DNA of 64,000 nucleotides from Cervus elaphus (Eukaryota; Chordata; Mammalia; Artiodactyla; Cervidae). The DNA lies in assembly GCF_910594005.1 (NCBI RefSeq), contig NC_057831.1, forward strand, positions 37,778,001 to 37,842,000. Direction: 5' to 3'. The notes beneath the pieces are model-generated. The model had not been told where the DNA came from. It saw only the letters and a program-made list of their open reading frames with translations, and ran no database searches. The stretch's first letter is position 1. Every line of letters starts with the position of its first letter. Below, one piece after another: positions 1 to 12,309 of the stretch. A program made the translations under genes and the position numbers.

Positions 1-325
1 CCCTTTCAAGAACTCCATCTGAAATGTGAATGAATCCTGCCCTTACAAGAGTGTTTCTAGGTACTGTGATGCCTCTGTCCTGGGCAGATCTGACCGCCAG
101 AGTGGTCTTCTTTACACTAGCAGACTGCGGTGCCTCCTGTGTTTTCCTTTCAGTGGTTCACTTTCTCTTATTTAAAGCATTAAAAAAAAAAAAAAAGCAT
201 TGGTCTCCAAATGATCTTCATTATGTGGCCCATCAGTAAAAGATTTGAGCTCATACCATTGAAAAATATGCATATTTATTTATATCATATGCATATACTG
301 TTGTATTGAAGTGTGTTTTGTATAA

Positions 326-485
326 CACCACAGCAGAGAATTCCCTGGTGGTGGGAACTCCACCAGGTGGTGGGAATTCCAGTGGTTAGAACTCAGAGCT
401 TTCACTGCTGGGACCCAGGTTCAGCCCCTGGTCAGGGAACTAAGATCCCACAAGCCCCATGTCACAGCCAAAAATAAAAATAAAT
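326..485 (+). repeat. CHR-type tRNA-derived SINE with A-rich tail
   Basis: It starts with the head AATTCCCTGGTGGT and carries the B-box-like region GGTTCAGCCCCTGGTCAGG. The body reads GGGAACTAAGATCCCACA and ends CACAGCCAAAAATAAAAATAAA. This is the layout of the tRNA-Glu-derived SINEs of cetartiodactyls. The head holds an extra insertion of about 27 bp (see findings). Confidence 0.8.
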
Positions 486-1269
486 AAAACATTACAGTAA
501 ATAAAAATTAAGAGAGTGAAAGTTGTTCTTAAATGTCTTGCTAATTGTGATGGTTTTATACTATCATGGGGTAATGTCAATGCAAAACTTTTATGCTCAG
601 GGTGAAGTTGTTTGTTCGGTTAAATCTGTATTTCAACTTTTTGTTACGGGGATATTTACCAAGGACATTTGACCTAGTCTTTTTGGTTTAGGGAAGCTTC
701 CTAGAAGGAGTGACACTTTTAGCTTAAGATGTGAAGGATAAGGGAGTTAGTTCTGTGGGGAATAAGTCAGGAACAGAGCCAGGTGAAGGCTGCAGATGGG
801 AAGAAAGAGGGGAAATTCCTAGTTCTGAAAAAACGGCCAGAGCGGCCACAACAGTGCATGACTGGGGCAAGGGTCAAGGCATAGCTGGACAGGTTGGCAG
901 AAACTGGGTTTTTCTGGACCTCATTAGATTTTGGACTTTGAACAGTTGGAAGTAAGTGAAGGGTGTCTAGTGGAGGGAAAGAATGACATTAGTGTTCAGT
1001 ACAGTGAGCTTAACAAATGTGCGCACTCCTGTAACAACCACCTCTATCATGAAAATAAAACATTTCCTCAATGCCCCAAAAACTCCCTTGGGAATTTTGG
1101 AGAGTGCTCTTTTGCACTCATCCCCTTTCTCACCCCCACCTCAGATGACTGGTCATCTTTCTGTTATTGTAGGTTACTTTTGCCTCTTCCAGAAATTCAT
1201 CTACATGGACTCTTTTAATAAAAAGTCTAGCCTCTTTCTCAGCGTATTATCTTTGAGATTTAACCATGT

Positions 1270-1990
1270 TGTTGGTCATATTCCGTTGTAGGGAAATACC
1301 AGCATTTGTTGATCTAATCGTTGTTGAGGGAAATTTGGGTTGTCCCAGTTTTGAGTTATTAATTATAGAAGCCAGCATCATCTGTATGCCTTTGTGTGGA
1401 TACATGTTTATCTTCCTCTTAGTTAAATACCTAGGAGAGGAGGGCTGAGTTGTATAATAACTACATGTTTAACTTTACAGGAAACTGCCAAACTTTTCCA
1501 AGGTGGTTATACCATTTTGCATTCCCACCACTGGTGTACAAGGTTCTAGTTGCTCCCCATTCTCCCCAGTACTTCATGGTGTCTGTCTTTCTAGCTCTAG
1601 TCACTCAGGGAGTGTGTAGTAGTATTTCTTTGAGGTTTACTTTGCATTTCTCTAACTAATGATGTTTAGCATTTTTAACATGTGCTTATTAGCCATTGGT
1701 ACATCTTCTTTAGTGAAGTATCTCTTCAAGCTTTTTGCCTTTGGCAAAACACTTATAGGAGTGTTTGTCTTACTGAGTATATGTTTTTTAAAAATATATT
1801 CCAGATATATATCCTTTAAAGTGATGTCTTTTTAAGACCAGTTTTTATTTGCAGTGAGGTATAGTCAGCAGTTTTTAATTTTATAGTTTATCCTTTTTTC
1901 TGCCCTGTTTAAGAAATTACCTATGCCAAGTTTTTGTGTTCTAAGGTTTTAGGTTTTAAGGCTGTGATCTATCTTGAATTTTTGTATATA
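1270..1990 (-). repeat. Old L1 (L1M-type) 3' remnant, antisense
   Basis: T-rich antisense L1 text is recognisable, such as AATACCTAGGAGAGGAGGGC, GGAAACTGCCAAAC and CCATTTTGCATTCCCACC. It is diverged and the boundaries are approximate. Confidence 0.7.
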
Positions 1991-3240
1991 CTTCTAAAAA
2001 GCATTTGAGGTTCTTCTGCTTATCTTTTTTTTTTTCCATCTATTTGTAAACATTTCATAGTTGTATGGGTAACGAAGTGAAGGGGTAAGACTGCTATGGA
2101 TATATAGGAGCTAGGCAAACATCTGAATGATCGATGGTGGTAGCCTCAGCTAGGATGGATGTAGGAGAAAAGAAATGGATGGATTGGAGGGGAATCTAAA
2201 AAGTAAGCAAAGATAACTGGTGGTTATTTGGAACGATAGTCCTCTATGTAAGAGTGGCACCCCCTGAGTGGAAGCAGCCTAAAAATAGAAGGACCAGTGT
2301 GCTCCCCTTGCCCCCATGGGGTTATCTCTGGACTTCTCGGACCAGGAATGTTCTTTTCTTATTCTCAGCCAATGGATAATCTTTAATTCTAGGTATGTAA
2401 ATAACAACCATCTCACTATCAAGTGCTTTGGAGGTGAGTGAGAATTAGGTCCTGATTTCTAAGGTGAGCTGATGTCAGAGCAAGGAGTTGATTCTCTCTC
2501 ACCAGGGCAAGTCAGCAGCAGAATCCAGTTAGAGCTCAAAGTTGGAGCCCCTGCCTCCTTGCCCAGCCTATGAAGCAAGTTGCACTGAGTTCTTGTAAAC
2601 CGGAAGCAGAGAAGTCACTTGTTAGTTCCAGAAGTCTGCTGGGGCAGTGGCCTGGGTTTCTTGTGGATTGAAACCTTTCCCCGCCCTTGTGTTTGGGCAC
2701 TGTCTCAAGGCTTTGGGCTAGTGTCTTCCTTGTGCCTGTGGGTTGTATTTTGCTATCTGCAAGATCTGGTGTACCTTGGGACTGTCAGAACGAGTTTTCC
2801 CCTGTCTTCCTAGGAGTTGAAAGGGGATCCTCCCAGTCTTCTGTGAACTGGTCCCCAACAGCTTGTGACCTTCAGGTTCAATAAGTTGATCAATTCATAA
2901 AATTTGCTGAAAAGACAAATCTACATGAGTGTTCAGAGCTCAGACAGGATGTAACCAGCATTGACTGTATGGTGTAGTAATGTTTCCAGTGGCAATGCTA
3001 ACATTTCATTCAGACAGAAATAAAATGAACCAAGATACACCCCACCCCCCGCACTTCTGGAATTATTTTGTGTCTTTTATAAAAGCCACAATATTATCTT
3101 TTTAAATGGTGAAATCATTCAGATTCTCAATTTGGAAATTTCTTAGTGCTTGTATGTGGTAGTTCACCCCACACTTTTTAAGAGACTGCTTCTAGCCCCC
3201 TCGTTGGCTCTTAACATGGTACATTGTCCTTTCCCCGCAG

Positions 3241-3365
3241 TGGTGGCATCTCCATCAAGGCAGCTGCAAACATGGACCTCATGAGGGCTGACATGGGAGG
3301 AGCTGCCACTATCTGTTCAGCCATCGTGTCTGCTGCCAAGCTCGACCTGCCCATCAACATCGTAG
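3241..3365 (+). CDS. LAP3: LAP3 exon with catalytic lysine (probably exon 8 of 13)
   Basis: The acceptor is ...TTCCCCGCAG before 3241 and the donor GTGCGT follows 3365. The first base completes a codon begun in the previous exon. The translation reads GGISIKAAANMDLMRADMGG and onward to LPINIV, ending on the first base of a glycine codon. It contains the catalytic Lys (SIK) and metal-binding Asp (RAD) of M17 peptidases. The exon number assumes the usual 13-exon gene. Confidence 0.95.
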
Positions 3366-6300
3366 GTGCGTGGGCGGCTGTCTTGGAGAGCTTCTAGAAT
3401 CCAGTCAGGTGGTAGAATGGAGACAACAAACATGGTTTCCTTTAATCTGAAAAGATCAAGAAATGATTTTTAAATGGTTTTCATCAGGCAGAAGCTCTTT
3501 GTTTAGCTAAGTGCTGTCTTAACTGGCAGAGTTAAATGTATTCTGCATTATGGGCAGTAACTAGAATTGATTGTTTTACTTCTGCAAAATGTGGTTAGCA
3601 GTCAGGGGCACATAATGTCAAGTTTGCAGTTTACTCCAACGGAAAATGCCCGATAAGTAAGGTAGTGATTATCTCATATAGTTGCAGCTGATTAAACGCC
3701 TTGACATGCAGAAAAAGCGCTTGGGACGGAAAAAATCCTCCGTTTGCAGCAGCGATTTTTGTAGTGCAGGATGCCAGACACAATGCTGGAGGTTTGTCAT
3801 GTGTCAGAGGGGGGCCTGGAGGTTGGGAGTAAGATTGAATTGGCTTGCCCAGTGTCACCTCCATTGCACAAGTAAGTAGGACTGTGGTCCAGGTCTGTCT
3901 GACAAGTGAGTTACAGACATGAGGATACATCATCCCTGCATACTTCTGCTTGTATTTCCTAAGAACAGAGACATTCTGTGTAATGATAATACCATTGTCA
4001 TTCCCAGGGATTGATACAGTAACCAAATTCAAACTGCGTAGTTGTCCAGAAAATGTTAGTTTTATGTGTGTGTCTGTATATACAAGCATTTATTTCTATT
4101 TGGTTTTGAAATTTGGAGCCACTCAAGGATCACCCCTTGCATATAGTCATCATGTCCATTTAATTTTCTTTACCCCAGAACCTATTCCCACCTCACCCCC
4201 TTTTTTGCCCCTTTCTTGGAAGTTTTTAAAGGTTCAAGCTTATCTTGTGATGTTCCGTGATTCGGATCTTTGGTTATTTCTTCATGATAGAATTAGACTT
4301 CTTTGGAAAGAGTGATGCGTGCTTCCTGTCACTGGTGCATATAATGCCACATGGTTCACTGGTCATGCTAAACTCAAATACTTAATCAAAGTGATGTCTG
4401 TGACTGGCATCTGTTGAGGGTCCACTGTGACCTCGGTCCCATGGGTGGCATATTTGGACATAGCACACTCCATGTTCCTTCATGTAGTCTTTTTTTTTTA
4501 AAACAGGTTTGGCTCCTCTTTGTGAAAATATGCCCAGTGGGAAGGCCAACAAGCCTGGGGATGTTGTTAGAGCCAGGAACGGGAAGACCATACAGGTTTG
4601 TAGGTGGAAGACACAGCCTCTGAGTTCTGCTATTCCTTGCCTTGAATGGGTGCAGAGTGCGGGCCCCGCTTAGGGAAGGGAAGTACTTTTATTATGAGTA
4701 GCTTTTCGTGCAGTCAAAGGTATTTCTTTATGGGAATTTTAAGATTGTTTTCCCTACCTTACTGTTCCTCCTACTTTCTGTATGCTATACACACAGCTTA
4801 TGAATTTGCAGCCAGCCCTGCAGAGCAGGGCAGAGCGGGAAAAGTATAGGCTGTTTTCTGGATACACCTCTGATGTGGTAACTTCTTCCATTTAGCAAAG
4901 AGGGAAAACAGGTCCTGCATCATGGGCACTGCATCTGGGGATGTGGCAGCAAGTCCTCCGCTGGGCACATGCCTACATACACTGCACATAATGACTAAGC
5001 CTATTTAAAAGAAGAAATATATTATATCTAATATAGCTGAAGTTGCTGCAGTTGCAAGAGTTCTCCGGTCTGGAGATCCAGGCTGCTGCTTTAGTGTGTC
5101 TTTCTTGAACTCTTTCACCTCTTTGTTTTTGAAAATCTTGACATTTTCCCCACTCCTGTTATAAACTTAATGGTAATGTGAACTAGACACTTCTCTTTAT
5201 TTCAGCCTCCAAAGTCATCGGCATTTGATCATCAGCTCTGATACAGGGATTATTAAATTATATTTGCTCTTCAGGGTAAATATATTCCTATTTTAATGGT
5301 AGTATATTTTTTATAATTGATGAAAACATCACAGCAGCCTTTTTGTATTTTTAAATTGAACACTGCTCTGAGTGTCTAGATTTTGTCTTCATTGTTTGTA
5401 TCATCTTATCCTTTTAGTCTTTTGACCTTCCTCTTTGCAGGTGGATAACACTGATGCCGAGGGGAGACTCATCCTGGCCGATGCGCTCTGCTACGCTCAC
5501 ACTTTTAACCCAAAGCTCATCATTAATGCCGCCACCCTGACAGGTCAGACAGTGTGCTTTTCCTGCTTTTGTTTGAAGAAAGTCTCATTTGTTGCCATCG
5601 AGTGCACACATTGTACTCAGGGCATTATTTTGCTGAAATCTGACGAGCTCCATTTGTGTTCAAAGATCTTTCACCAAAAGAATTATACTGCAGTTGTAAA
5701 CTGCTTTGAATCTTAGGTTTGTGGTTTCGAAACATCCCAGGCTCTACTTTAAAAAAAAGAAATAACAAGTGGATCAGGTCAGCCCATCCACAGTGACAGC
5801 TAAAAATGATGCAAAGCAATGTTTTCTGTTACGGTTGCCATTTGATACCGCTCAGAAAAGATTAGTGATAAATTCCCAAATCAGTAGTTGCTTTTATTAA
5901 TCATGATGGGCTACCCAAGTAACTCAGTGGTAAAGAATCACCTGCCAAAGCAGGAGACTCAGGTTCTGTCCCTGGGTCAGGAAGATCCACTGGAGAAGGA
6001 AATGGTAACCCACTCCAGTATTCTTGCCTGGGAAATGCCATGGACCAAGGAACCTGGCAGGCTACAGTCCATGAGGTGTAGAAGATGTATCTGATCCCCC
6101 TGAGTGTTTTCTGGACTTCTGTATTTGAGTTTATACAGAAATAAAAACACTGGGGTGAGGGCTGGGAGTGGCAGGGTCACGTCTCAGAGACGAGCCATGT
6201 AATGTGTCTGTTGTGTGAAGCACGTTGACTTACGGCCAACACGGGGTGGCTCCCAGATGGGCTGCTTCCTAGTCTGCCAGCCTTGAGCTGGTTCCCTGAC

Positions 6301-9300
6301 ACCTTCAAACATCAGTACATCTGTTTACCTTGGGACAAGTCTGTTTACCTCGCAGAGTTTTGAAGATTGGGAGGAGTTTCTGAAAAGCCTCTTTTAATCC
6401 AGTGCTGGCATGCGACAGGCTAGACCACCGGCTCTGTGGGGTAGTAATAAATGCTTAAAGGGATGACAGTGGTCATTACCTTATTGCAAAAGCTCAATGT
6501 TCATAATCTTTTATCCAACAGTTCACTTTAGGGATTGATTGTGTCCCTAGCTCTTTTAAGATTAAAATTCAGATCATTTTCCTCTTTTAATTCTTCTGGT
6601 CATGTGAGCCTTTAACAGAAAATCAGTTCATGTTTCTTTTTTATGTGATTCTAACAATAGCCCATAGATTCATCTGCTAGACTCCTTTTTCCTAAGCTGG
6701 TGTTATAGTATTTTTATGGTCTTTTGTCTCTGTTCAGTTTAGCAAACACTTTAAGCTAAACAACGGAGGTTCTAGGGCTGGTGTTTGAGGTGCAATGCTG
6801 AGGTGGGTGGTAGGACTCCCTTTCTGTAAATGAGGAGTCACAGTGCCTCCCCACTGCCCCCCATTCTTTTTTTTTTTTTTCCCCCAAACTTGGAGGTATG
6901 AGAGGGTTTGAAAGTTGGATCTAGCTAACTAAGAGCAGCCTGATAGGTGAGTCTTCAGGTCACCCCAGCCGTTGTCCTCACTGAAGGCTCTTGATGATTT
7001 GCTTTAGTTCCCCAAATACTGACTGAGCCCCTTTTGAGTTCCAGGAGCTGGGATTCAAAGGGGAGGATGAGAATGTTTCTAACCAGAGTTCCTAGCAGGA
7101 AAAAGAACATATAAGTTTTTAGAGGGAGAAGACCTCATTTTAAAATTTGTGCTGCCTCTTAAGAGCATGTGACTTTGATAGTGTCTAAGTGGTCTCATCT
7201 GTAAAAGTGGTATAATAGCACCTCTTTGGCAGGGGCAGGGGGAGTTGCCTGTGAAAATTAAATGAGATGATACAGGTGGTTGTGCCTGGCTTGGCACACA
7301 CTGGACTGATGTTATTGACCTTTAAAGAGCAGGCCTGTAGCAGACTATAGGAGCAGTGACTGCTCAGTGGGTGCCTTTCAGTCATGGTACCTCTCGTTTT
7401 AATGTCTGTGCTCAGGATGCAATGAGAGTGGTAACTTCAGCACCTTCCTTGGAGCTGTGATGCTTCTTCCATACTCTGAGAAATTCTGGTAACACGGATG
7501 AGTTAGCGTTTAATACAGCTTCAATAGGCACTTTTGAAGTATGCCCCCAATAATGGTACTTCTGAAATTGGTGTGGTACTAGTTCTGTAATTGTGTAGAA
7601 AATAATTATTTTCTGAAATATGTAATGAAATCATCTCTAGAGCCATGATCCCTGTTGGATCACATTAAATATTTATGTATCCCATTTTCTCTTCCTTTAA
7701 GAGAGGATGTCACATCACATTCTTGTTTGTGGCCAGTGCTTATCTTCTCTCTGAGAAATTCAAACACTGATGCAAGGTACTTGCGTGGTTGATAGGAATG
7801 TTTTAAGGACAAGTGAATAAATAAGGACGAGGCCACTAACTTGAAAAGTAAAGCATTCATGAGTGTGATATGTAGCTGAAGATGTATCCCACCCAGCTGT
7901 CTAGACAGACTATAGGCAGTGAGTAACCAGCACCCGCCATAGTATCTGGGATATAGTAGGTGTAATGAATAGTTGTTGACTCAGTTGGCCCCTATTTAAT
8001 TCCTGTGAATGGCTGGGAATATGGAGGTGGGACGTAGAGGTGAGGCCCGCATCCCTTGGGCAGTGGCAGTCAGTGGGTCATCACACTGACCAGCGCAGAG
8101 GAGCCTAGTTAAAAGGAGTTCTTGAGAGCCTGTGTATCTGGGAATTTGACTGGTACGGGAAGTCAGGCACTGTGAGAAGTGCTGCTTGAGCTGGAATCTG
8201 GAGGAGGAGGCATCACCAGGTGGAGCAAGGAAGGAAGAGCATCCCTCAGAAGGCACCCCTCAAGGTTGGAGTGTGGGGCAGTGATGAACAGGACAGAGGA
8301 ACAGAGTGTGGCGGGTCAAGACACTCGGGACCCACGTGCTGGTAGGCACCAGTCCCCGCTGGCCTTGGCGTGTTGCGGGATTTAGTCTGGAGCCAAGTGC
8401 AGCAGGAGGCGATGAGTGGGGACTGTGAGATAGTTGGCGCTGCAAAAGGGTCCTTGGCCACCAGTGTGCCAGCCACAAGGGAGAGGGACCGAGGAAAGGT
8501 TGGCAGGCCAGGTGGGCTGGTGAGCGGTGTGTGGTTATTGACTCTAGATGTGTAAGTGTGTGTGTTAAGAGTGAGTGTGTTTGACTTCAGTATTATCTAT
8601 TGGGTCTAGGAGTGCAGGTGAAACAAGTGTGCCCACGACTTGATAATCATTGATGATGATTAATGGGTACTTGTATGTCCATTATATTATTCTCTTTGCT
8701 TTGTGTATGTTTGAAGTTTTTGACTGTTTTTTTTTTTTCCTAAACTATTACCATAGTCCAGTGGTAGATGATGGTGGTAGCCATGGTGAAGGGAAATGGA
8801 TAGGTTTGAGAGATTATTGGGAGGTAGAGTAACAAAAGCCCAAGGAACAAATGACCTGAACAGAGTTGCCCAAATGTCATGCAGAATCACGGGCTTTTAC
8901 ATATGGGTCACTGTTGTTTGCAGTGACCCATTTGTATTATGTCTAAAAATACAATGTACATATCTTAATTCAAAAATACTTTATTGCTGAAAAATGCTAA
9001 TTAACCATCTTTTAAACCTTCTGTGAGTCACAGTGGTAACATCAAAGAACACTGATCACAGATCACAGTAACAAATAAATGAAAAGGTTCCAAATATTGC
9101 AAGAATCACCAAAATGTGACAGAGACACAAAGTGAACAAATGCTTTAGGAAAATGGCTCTGAAAGGCTTACTTGAAATAGGATCGCCACAAACCTTCAGT
9201 GTGTGAAAAATGCAGTATCTTCAAATTGCAGTAAAACAAAGTGTAGTAAAATGAGGTAGGCCTGTACCTCTACCCAGTAGACTTATAAAATCATTAAGAA

Positions 9301-12300
9301 TACTTCTAATGAATTTGTTTATAAAAGAAGAATAAACATTTAAAGCATAAGAGGAAGAACATGTACTGGACATGTCCAGTGTGGTCTTAGTTATGGGTTT
9401 TGTTTTTTGTTTTCTTTTTAGTTTAGAAAATTTGGAAAGAAATATAAAAATATATAATGGTTATCCCTGGGATGAGATCATTGGTGATATTTGATGTTTG
9501 CTTTTTTGCATTTTCCTTAATAATTGAAGGTGAATTCTAACTTGAGAAACTAAAAAGCTATTAAATATATATGGTAAGGATTTCCCAACCTCATCTTTTT
9601 TGAAAATGAGGGAGACATTAAAGTAGGGTTAAAGGCTAAAGTTTTGGCCTGCACAGTGGTGGAGAAGCCCATCTTGCCAGAAGAGACTGGATGCTGGCCT
9701 GAAGGGTTCACCTGTGTCTTGCAGGTGCCATGGACATAGCTTTGGGATCTGGAGCCACTGGGGTCTTTACCAACTCTTCTTGGCTGTGGAACAAACTGTT
9801 TGAGGTAAGAATAACACAGAAACACCTAAATTATGGAGGTGATTTCATTCCTTTAGCCTTAGAATGCTGTATTTCTTCAACCCTGAGTTATAGGGATTTT
9901 TATGTTGTAGACTTGTCTTTGAAATGATTCCATAAACTCAATTCAGTGTGCTTTTCTATAAATATTTAAAAATGATAAATTTTTAAATGATGCCACATTC
10001 CTTCTCAGAATGAAGTGAAAATGACTTTAAAATATCCCTAATGTAGAAAAGCGTATGAGGACAGCTTTGTGAAAGAAGGAATGGCCTTTAAATGAACACA
10101 TGTCATGAGTCAAATAGCAGAGGATGTAAATCGGGCTTGCTCAGGCTCCTTAGCGGACAGTGAGGGGGACAATTTCTGCTGCTGTGCCCTGCACCTCCTC
10201 CCAGCCCTGTCACAGCAGCCTCTTCCAAATAGCAGTTTCCCATCAGCACCACCCCCACACTCTCACTGCCATCAGCTTTCCCCAGTGACACCACTGTTAG
10301 CCTCCCTTAGCTTGTCCAGAGGCAGCGTGTACCCCTGGCCTCTTGGTGACACCCTGCTCTTGGCTTCCACAGTAGTCTTCTCTTCTGGTTTCCTTTCTTG
10401 ATGACTTCGGTTTCAGCCTCCTTGGCCAGCTTTTCCTTGTCTCCCCGTTTGGTTGACTTGAGTCCTGGACCTCATGCTCTTATTCTGCACAGTGTTCACC
10501 GGGAATCCCGTCTATTCCCATGGCTTCAGCTGGCACCTCTCTGGCTTCTGTCTATCCTGAGCCCCAGACCCTGCCCATCCACCTGGCTATGAAACAGCTC
10601 CATCTGGCACCTCATTCTTTCAACAAGTAATTAATGGGAGCTTACTGTGTACCAGCAGGGACAAATACAAAATGTTCCTGAATACATTCTTGATGTGGTT
10701 TAAGGTCCTAAACTTCTCTTCCACTCTAAACTGCTTCCCTTTTACTTCTGTCATCTCGCCATTTGTGAAGCCCCTCTCTACCGTCTCCAGCCTCTGGGAG
10801 AAACTCAGCCCTGTTGTCTCCTTCCAGGTAGTATGTGGGGCTTCTCCCCTCCTCTGTACCAGGCACACAACTGTCCCTCTCTATCATGAACAAAGAAATA
10901 ACAGTCAGCAGTTTATACAGCCTACACCCTCTCTTCCTGGAGGTAGTCTCTTTCAACCCTTGATAGATTCTTCTGTTATTCTTCTGGAGTCTCAAAGTAA
11001 CAGCTTACGTTGCTGCTTCCTGACTTTTCACTTTTGGCTCTTACCATTGACCACAGTATATCAAAACAACCTTTACCCATTTCTCCTACTAGCCTGTCGG
11101 CCCTTTGATGACTCAGATATTAAGTATCTTTAGATCCCCAACCCCTGTTGGTATTTAGCAGTTCAGTAGATGATGGATGGGTGAATGAGTGTGTAAATGA
11201 TGACATGAATTCATGAGGTCACCTTATCTTAGTATCTGGCCTTCAGCAGTTTAGTTCTAGGCACACCAAGGCCACAAACATCATGAAGACTAGTTCACCC
11301 TAATCAATCCAGCAAAGCCTGTCTGCACTACAGGATACCAGCTTATTCATTTAAACTGAGACCCATAATATTAGTTTGATAATTTCAGCAAATGCCCTAC
11401 AAACAGCAAATGCTGTTCTACAGCATTCCTTGGCTTCTTTTATAATTTTTAAGCTTTTTAATTAATTAAAATAATTCTGGAATCTGTTGTATTTGTCCTG
11501 TTTTAGAGTAACAGGTCAGAACCTGCTTCATCTATTCTGCCAACTATCATACCTATTTGTTCTCTAGGCCAGCATTGAAACGGGTGACCGTGTCTGGAGG
11601 ATGCCTCTCTTTGAACATTACACAAGACAGGTTATAGATTGCCAACTTGCTGATGTTAATAACATTGGAAAATACAGGTATGTAAAATAAGCTATAAAAG
11701 TACATTTTTATAATTATCGTTTGCCAAAATGAACATTTTCAGTTTTAATCTCCTTCACAAACGTTTAGGTATCCAGTTTCTTTTCAGTGTAGTGCTCATA
11801 AGCACTAATTTCTGTCTTTTATTTTCAAGGTGTTTCCCAACTGGTTCTCAGTTTTTGCATTTTCAAATCTAAAGGTCATTTTAAGCAAATGGTAAGGGAA
11901 GGATATGGACAATATGGTCATTACCACAGGAAAAAGAATTTATGCTTAAAGCTGTGTCTAAAGATAGGTATCGATTTCTGGGTTAACTTCTTTAAAGGTC
12001 TCATTGGCTTGACTTTGCTCTCTAGTCATAGAAGCCACTTAGCAAGAATGGAGGATCTTAATAGAACATTCAGTGTACATTTAATGGGGTTAGATGTTGA
12101 CTTTTGTCTTTCTTTTCAGATCTGCAGGAGCATGTACAGCTGCAGCATTCCTGAAAGAATTTGTGACTCATCCTAAGTGGGCACATTTAGACATAGCAGG
12201 TGTGATGACCAACAAAGATGAGGTTCCTTATCTTCGCAAAGGCATGGCTGGGAGGCCCACCAGGACCCTGATCGAATTCCTGTTTCGATTCAGTCAAGAC

Positions 12301-12309
12301 AGTGCTTAG
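3241..12309 (+). CDS. LAP3: LAP3, cytosol (leucine) aminopeptidase, 3' six coding exons (5' part lies left of the window)
   Basis: LAP3 is a cytosolic M17-family metallo-aminopeptidase that removes N-terminal residues, preferably leucine, using two divalent metal ions. Exons seen: 3241-3365, 4507-4595, 5441-5543, 9725-9804, 11568-11677, 12120-12309. Together they give 697 nt: one base completing a split codon, 231 codons and a TAG stop. If the whole protein has the family length of 519 residues, the first full codon here is residue 289. On that count the known catalytic lysine falls at K294 (in SIK), metal ligand D305 in RAD, and D364/E366/R368 inside the family signature NTDAEGRL. The two earlier metal ligands (about 282 and 287) are in upstream exons outside the window. 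All junctions are GT/AG and keep frame. The C-terminus reads RFSQDSA. No truncation or frameshift is seen, so the gene looks functional. Family facts are from memory; exon limits are read from the sequence. Confidence 0.97.
3366..5440 (+). other. LAP3: LAP3 introns flanking the 4507-4595 exon
   Basis: Apart from the exon at 4507-4595 this is intron. Open frames on either strand are not conserved-looking. I recognise no additional gene. Confidence 0.7.
4507..4595 (+). CDS. LAP3: LAP3 exon (LAPLCENMPSGKANKPGD)
   Basis: The acceptor AAACAG precedes 4507 and the donor GTTTGT follows 4595. Two bases complete the glycine codon from the previous exon. The exon then reads LAPLCENMPSGKANKPGD followed by VVRARNGKTIQ, a highly conserved stretch of M17 aminopeptidases. 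The donor is weak (GTTTGT). Confidence 0.95.
5441..5543 (+). CDS. LAP3: LAP3 exon with M17 signature NTDAEGRL
   Basis: The acceptor CTCTTTGCAG ends at 5440 and the donor GTCAGA follows 5543. The exon reads VDNTDAEGRLILADALCYAH, continues to FNPKLIINAATLT, and ends on a split glycine codon. NTDAEGRL carries two metal ligands (D, E) and the catalytic Arg. The residue after FNPK is Leu here, whereas I recall Val in cattle and human LAP3. Confidence 0.96.
5905..6078 (+). repeat. Bov-tA SINE, 3' truncated
   Basis: The tRNA-like head (AACTCAGTGGTAAAGAATCA) is followed by the Bov-A body (CACTCCAGTATTCTTGCCTG, CTACAGTCCATGAGG). The usual GTCGGACACGACTGAG end is missing. Confidence 0.85.
7140..7330 (-). 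repeat. MIR-like remnant
   Basis: Text such as GGTCTCATCTGTAAAAGTGG and AAATTAAATGAGATGATACA is typical of the MIR core and its flank. Diverged; limits and orientation are approximate. Confidence 0.5.
9030..9265. repeat. Ancient DNA-transposon-like remnant
   Basis: The block CACCAAAATGTGACAGAGAC ... CACAAACCTTCAGTGTGTGA ... ATGAGGTAGGCCTGTAC resembles a mammalian Tc/mariner-type non-autonomous element. The family assignment is from memory and uncertain. Confidence 0.4.
9725..9804 (+). CDS. LAP3: LAP3 exon (GAMDIALGSGATGVF)
   Basis: The acceptor TCTTGCAG ends at 9724 and the consensus donor GTAAGA follows 9804. The exon reads GAMDIALGSGATGVFTNSSW then LWNKLFE, in frame with the preceding ATLT. 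It lies after a 4.2 kb intron. Confidence 0.95.
9805..12119 (+). other. LAP3: Last two LAP3 introns
   Basis: Non-coding sequence around the exon at 11568-11677. The C-rich stretch 10180-10620 gives a few chance ORFs. No repeat family was recognised with confidence. Confidence 0.6.
11568..11677 (+). CDS. LAP3: LAP3 exon (ASIETGDRVWRMPLFEHY)
   Basis: The acceptor TCTCTAG ends at 11567 and the donor GTATGT follows 11677. It reads ASIETGDRVWRMPLFEHY then TRQVIDCQLADVNNIGKY, ending with two bases of an Arg codon that the next exon completes. Confidence 0.95.
12120..12309 (+). CDS. LAP3: LAP3 terminal coding exon
   Basis: The acceptor CTTTTCAG ends at 12119. The first A completes AGA (Arg), then SAGACTAAAFLKEFVTHPKW, AHLDIAGVMTNKDEVPYL, RKGMAGRPTRTLIEFLFR and FSQDSA, with stop TAG at 12307-12309. 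This is the conserved C-terminus of the aminopeptidase fold. Confidence 0.96.

Larger units (their letters stand above)
1..3240 (+). other. LAP3: LAP3 intron (left part runs off the window)
   Basis: No coding exon was found here. The stretch holds a tRNA-derived SINE (326-485), a T-rich old L1 remnant (about 1270-1990) and otherwise unremarkable AT-rich intronic sequence. Confidence 0.8.
5544..9724 (+). other. LAP3: LAP3 4.2 kb intron
   Basis: Intron between the signature exon and the GAMDIA exon. It contains a Bov-tA SINE (5905-6078), a MIR-like remnant (7140-7330) and a DNA-transposon-like remnant (9030-9265). ORFs in 8000-8560 lie in GC-richer sequence but have no recognisable domain. Confidence 0.7.

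Noticed and set aside
8179..8555. Cluster of ORFs on both strands in the large LAP3 intron
   Set aside because: The frames overlap and lack domains and splice-site logic; the LAP3 reading frame joins perfectly without them.
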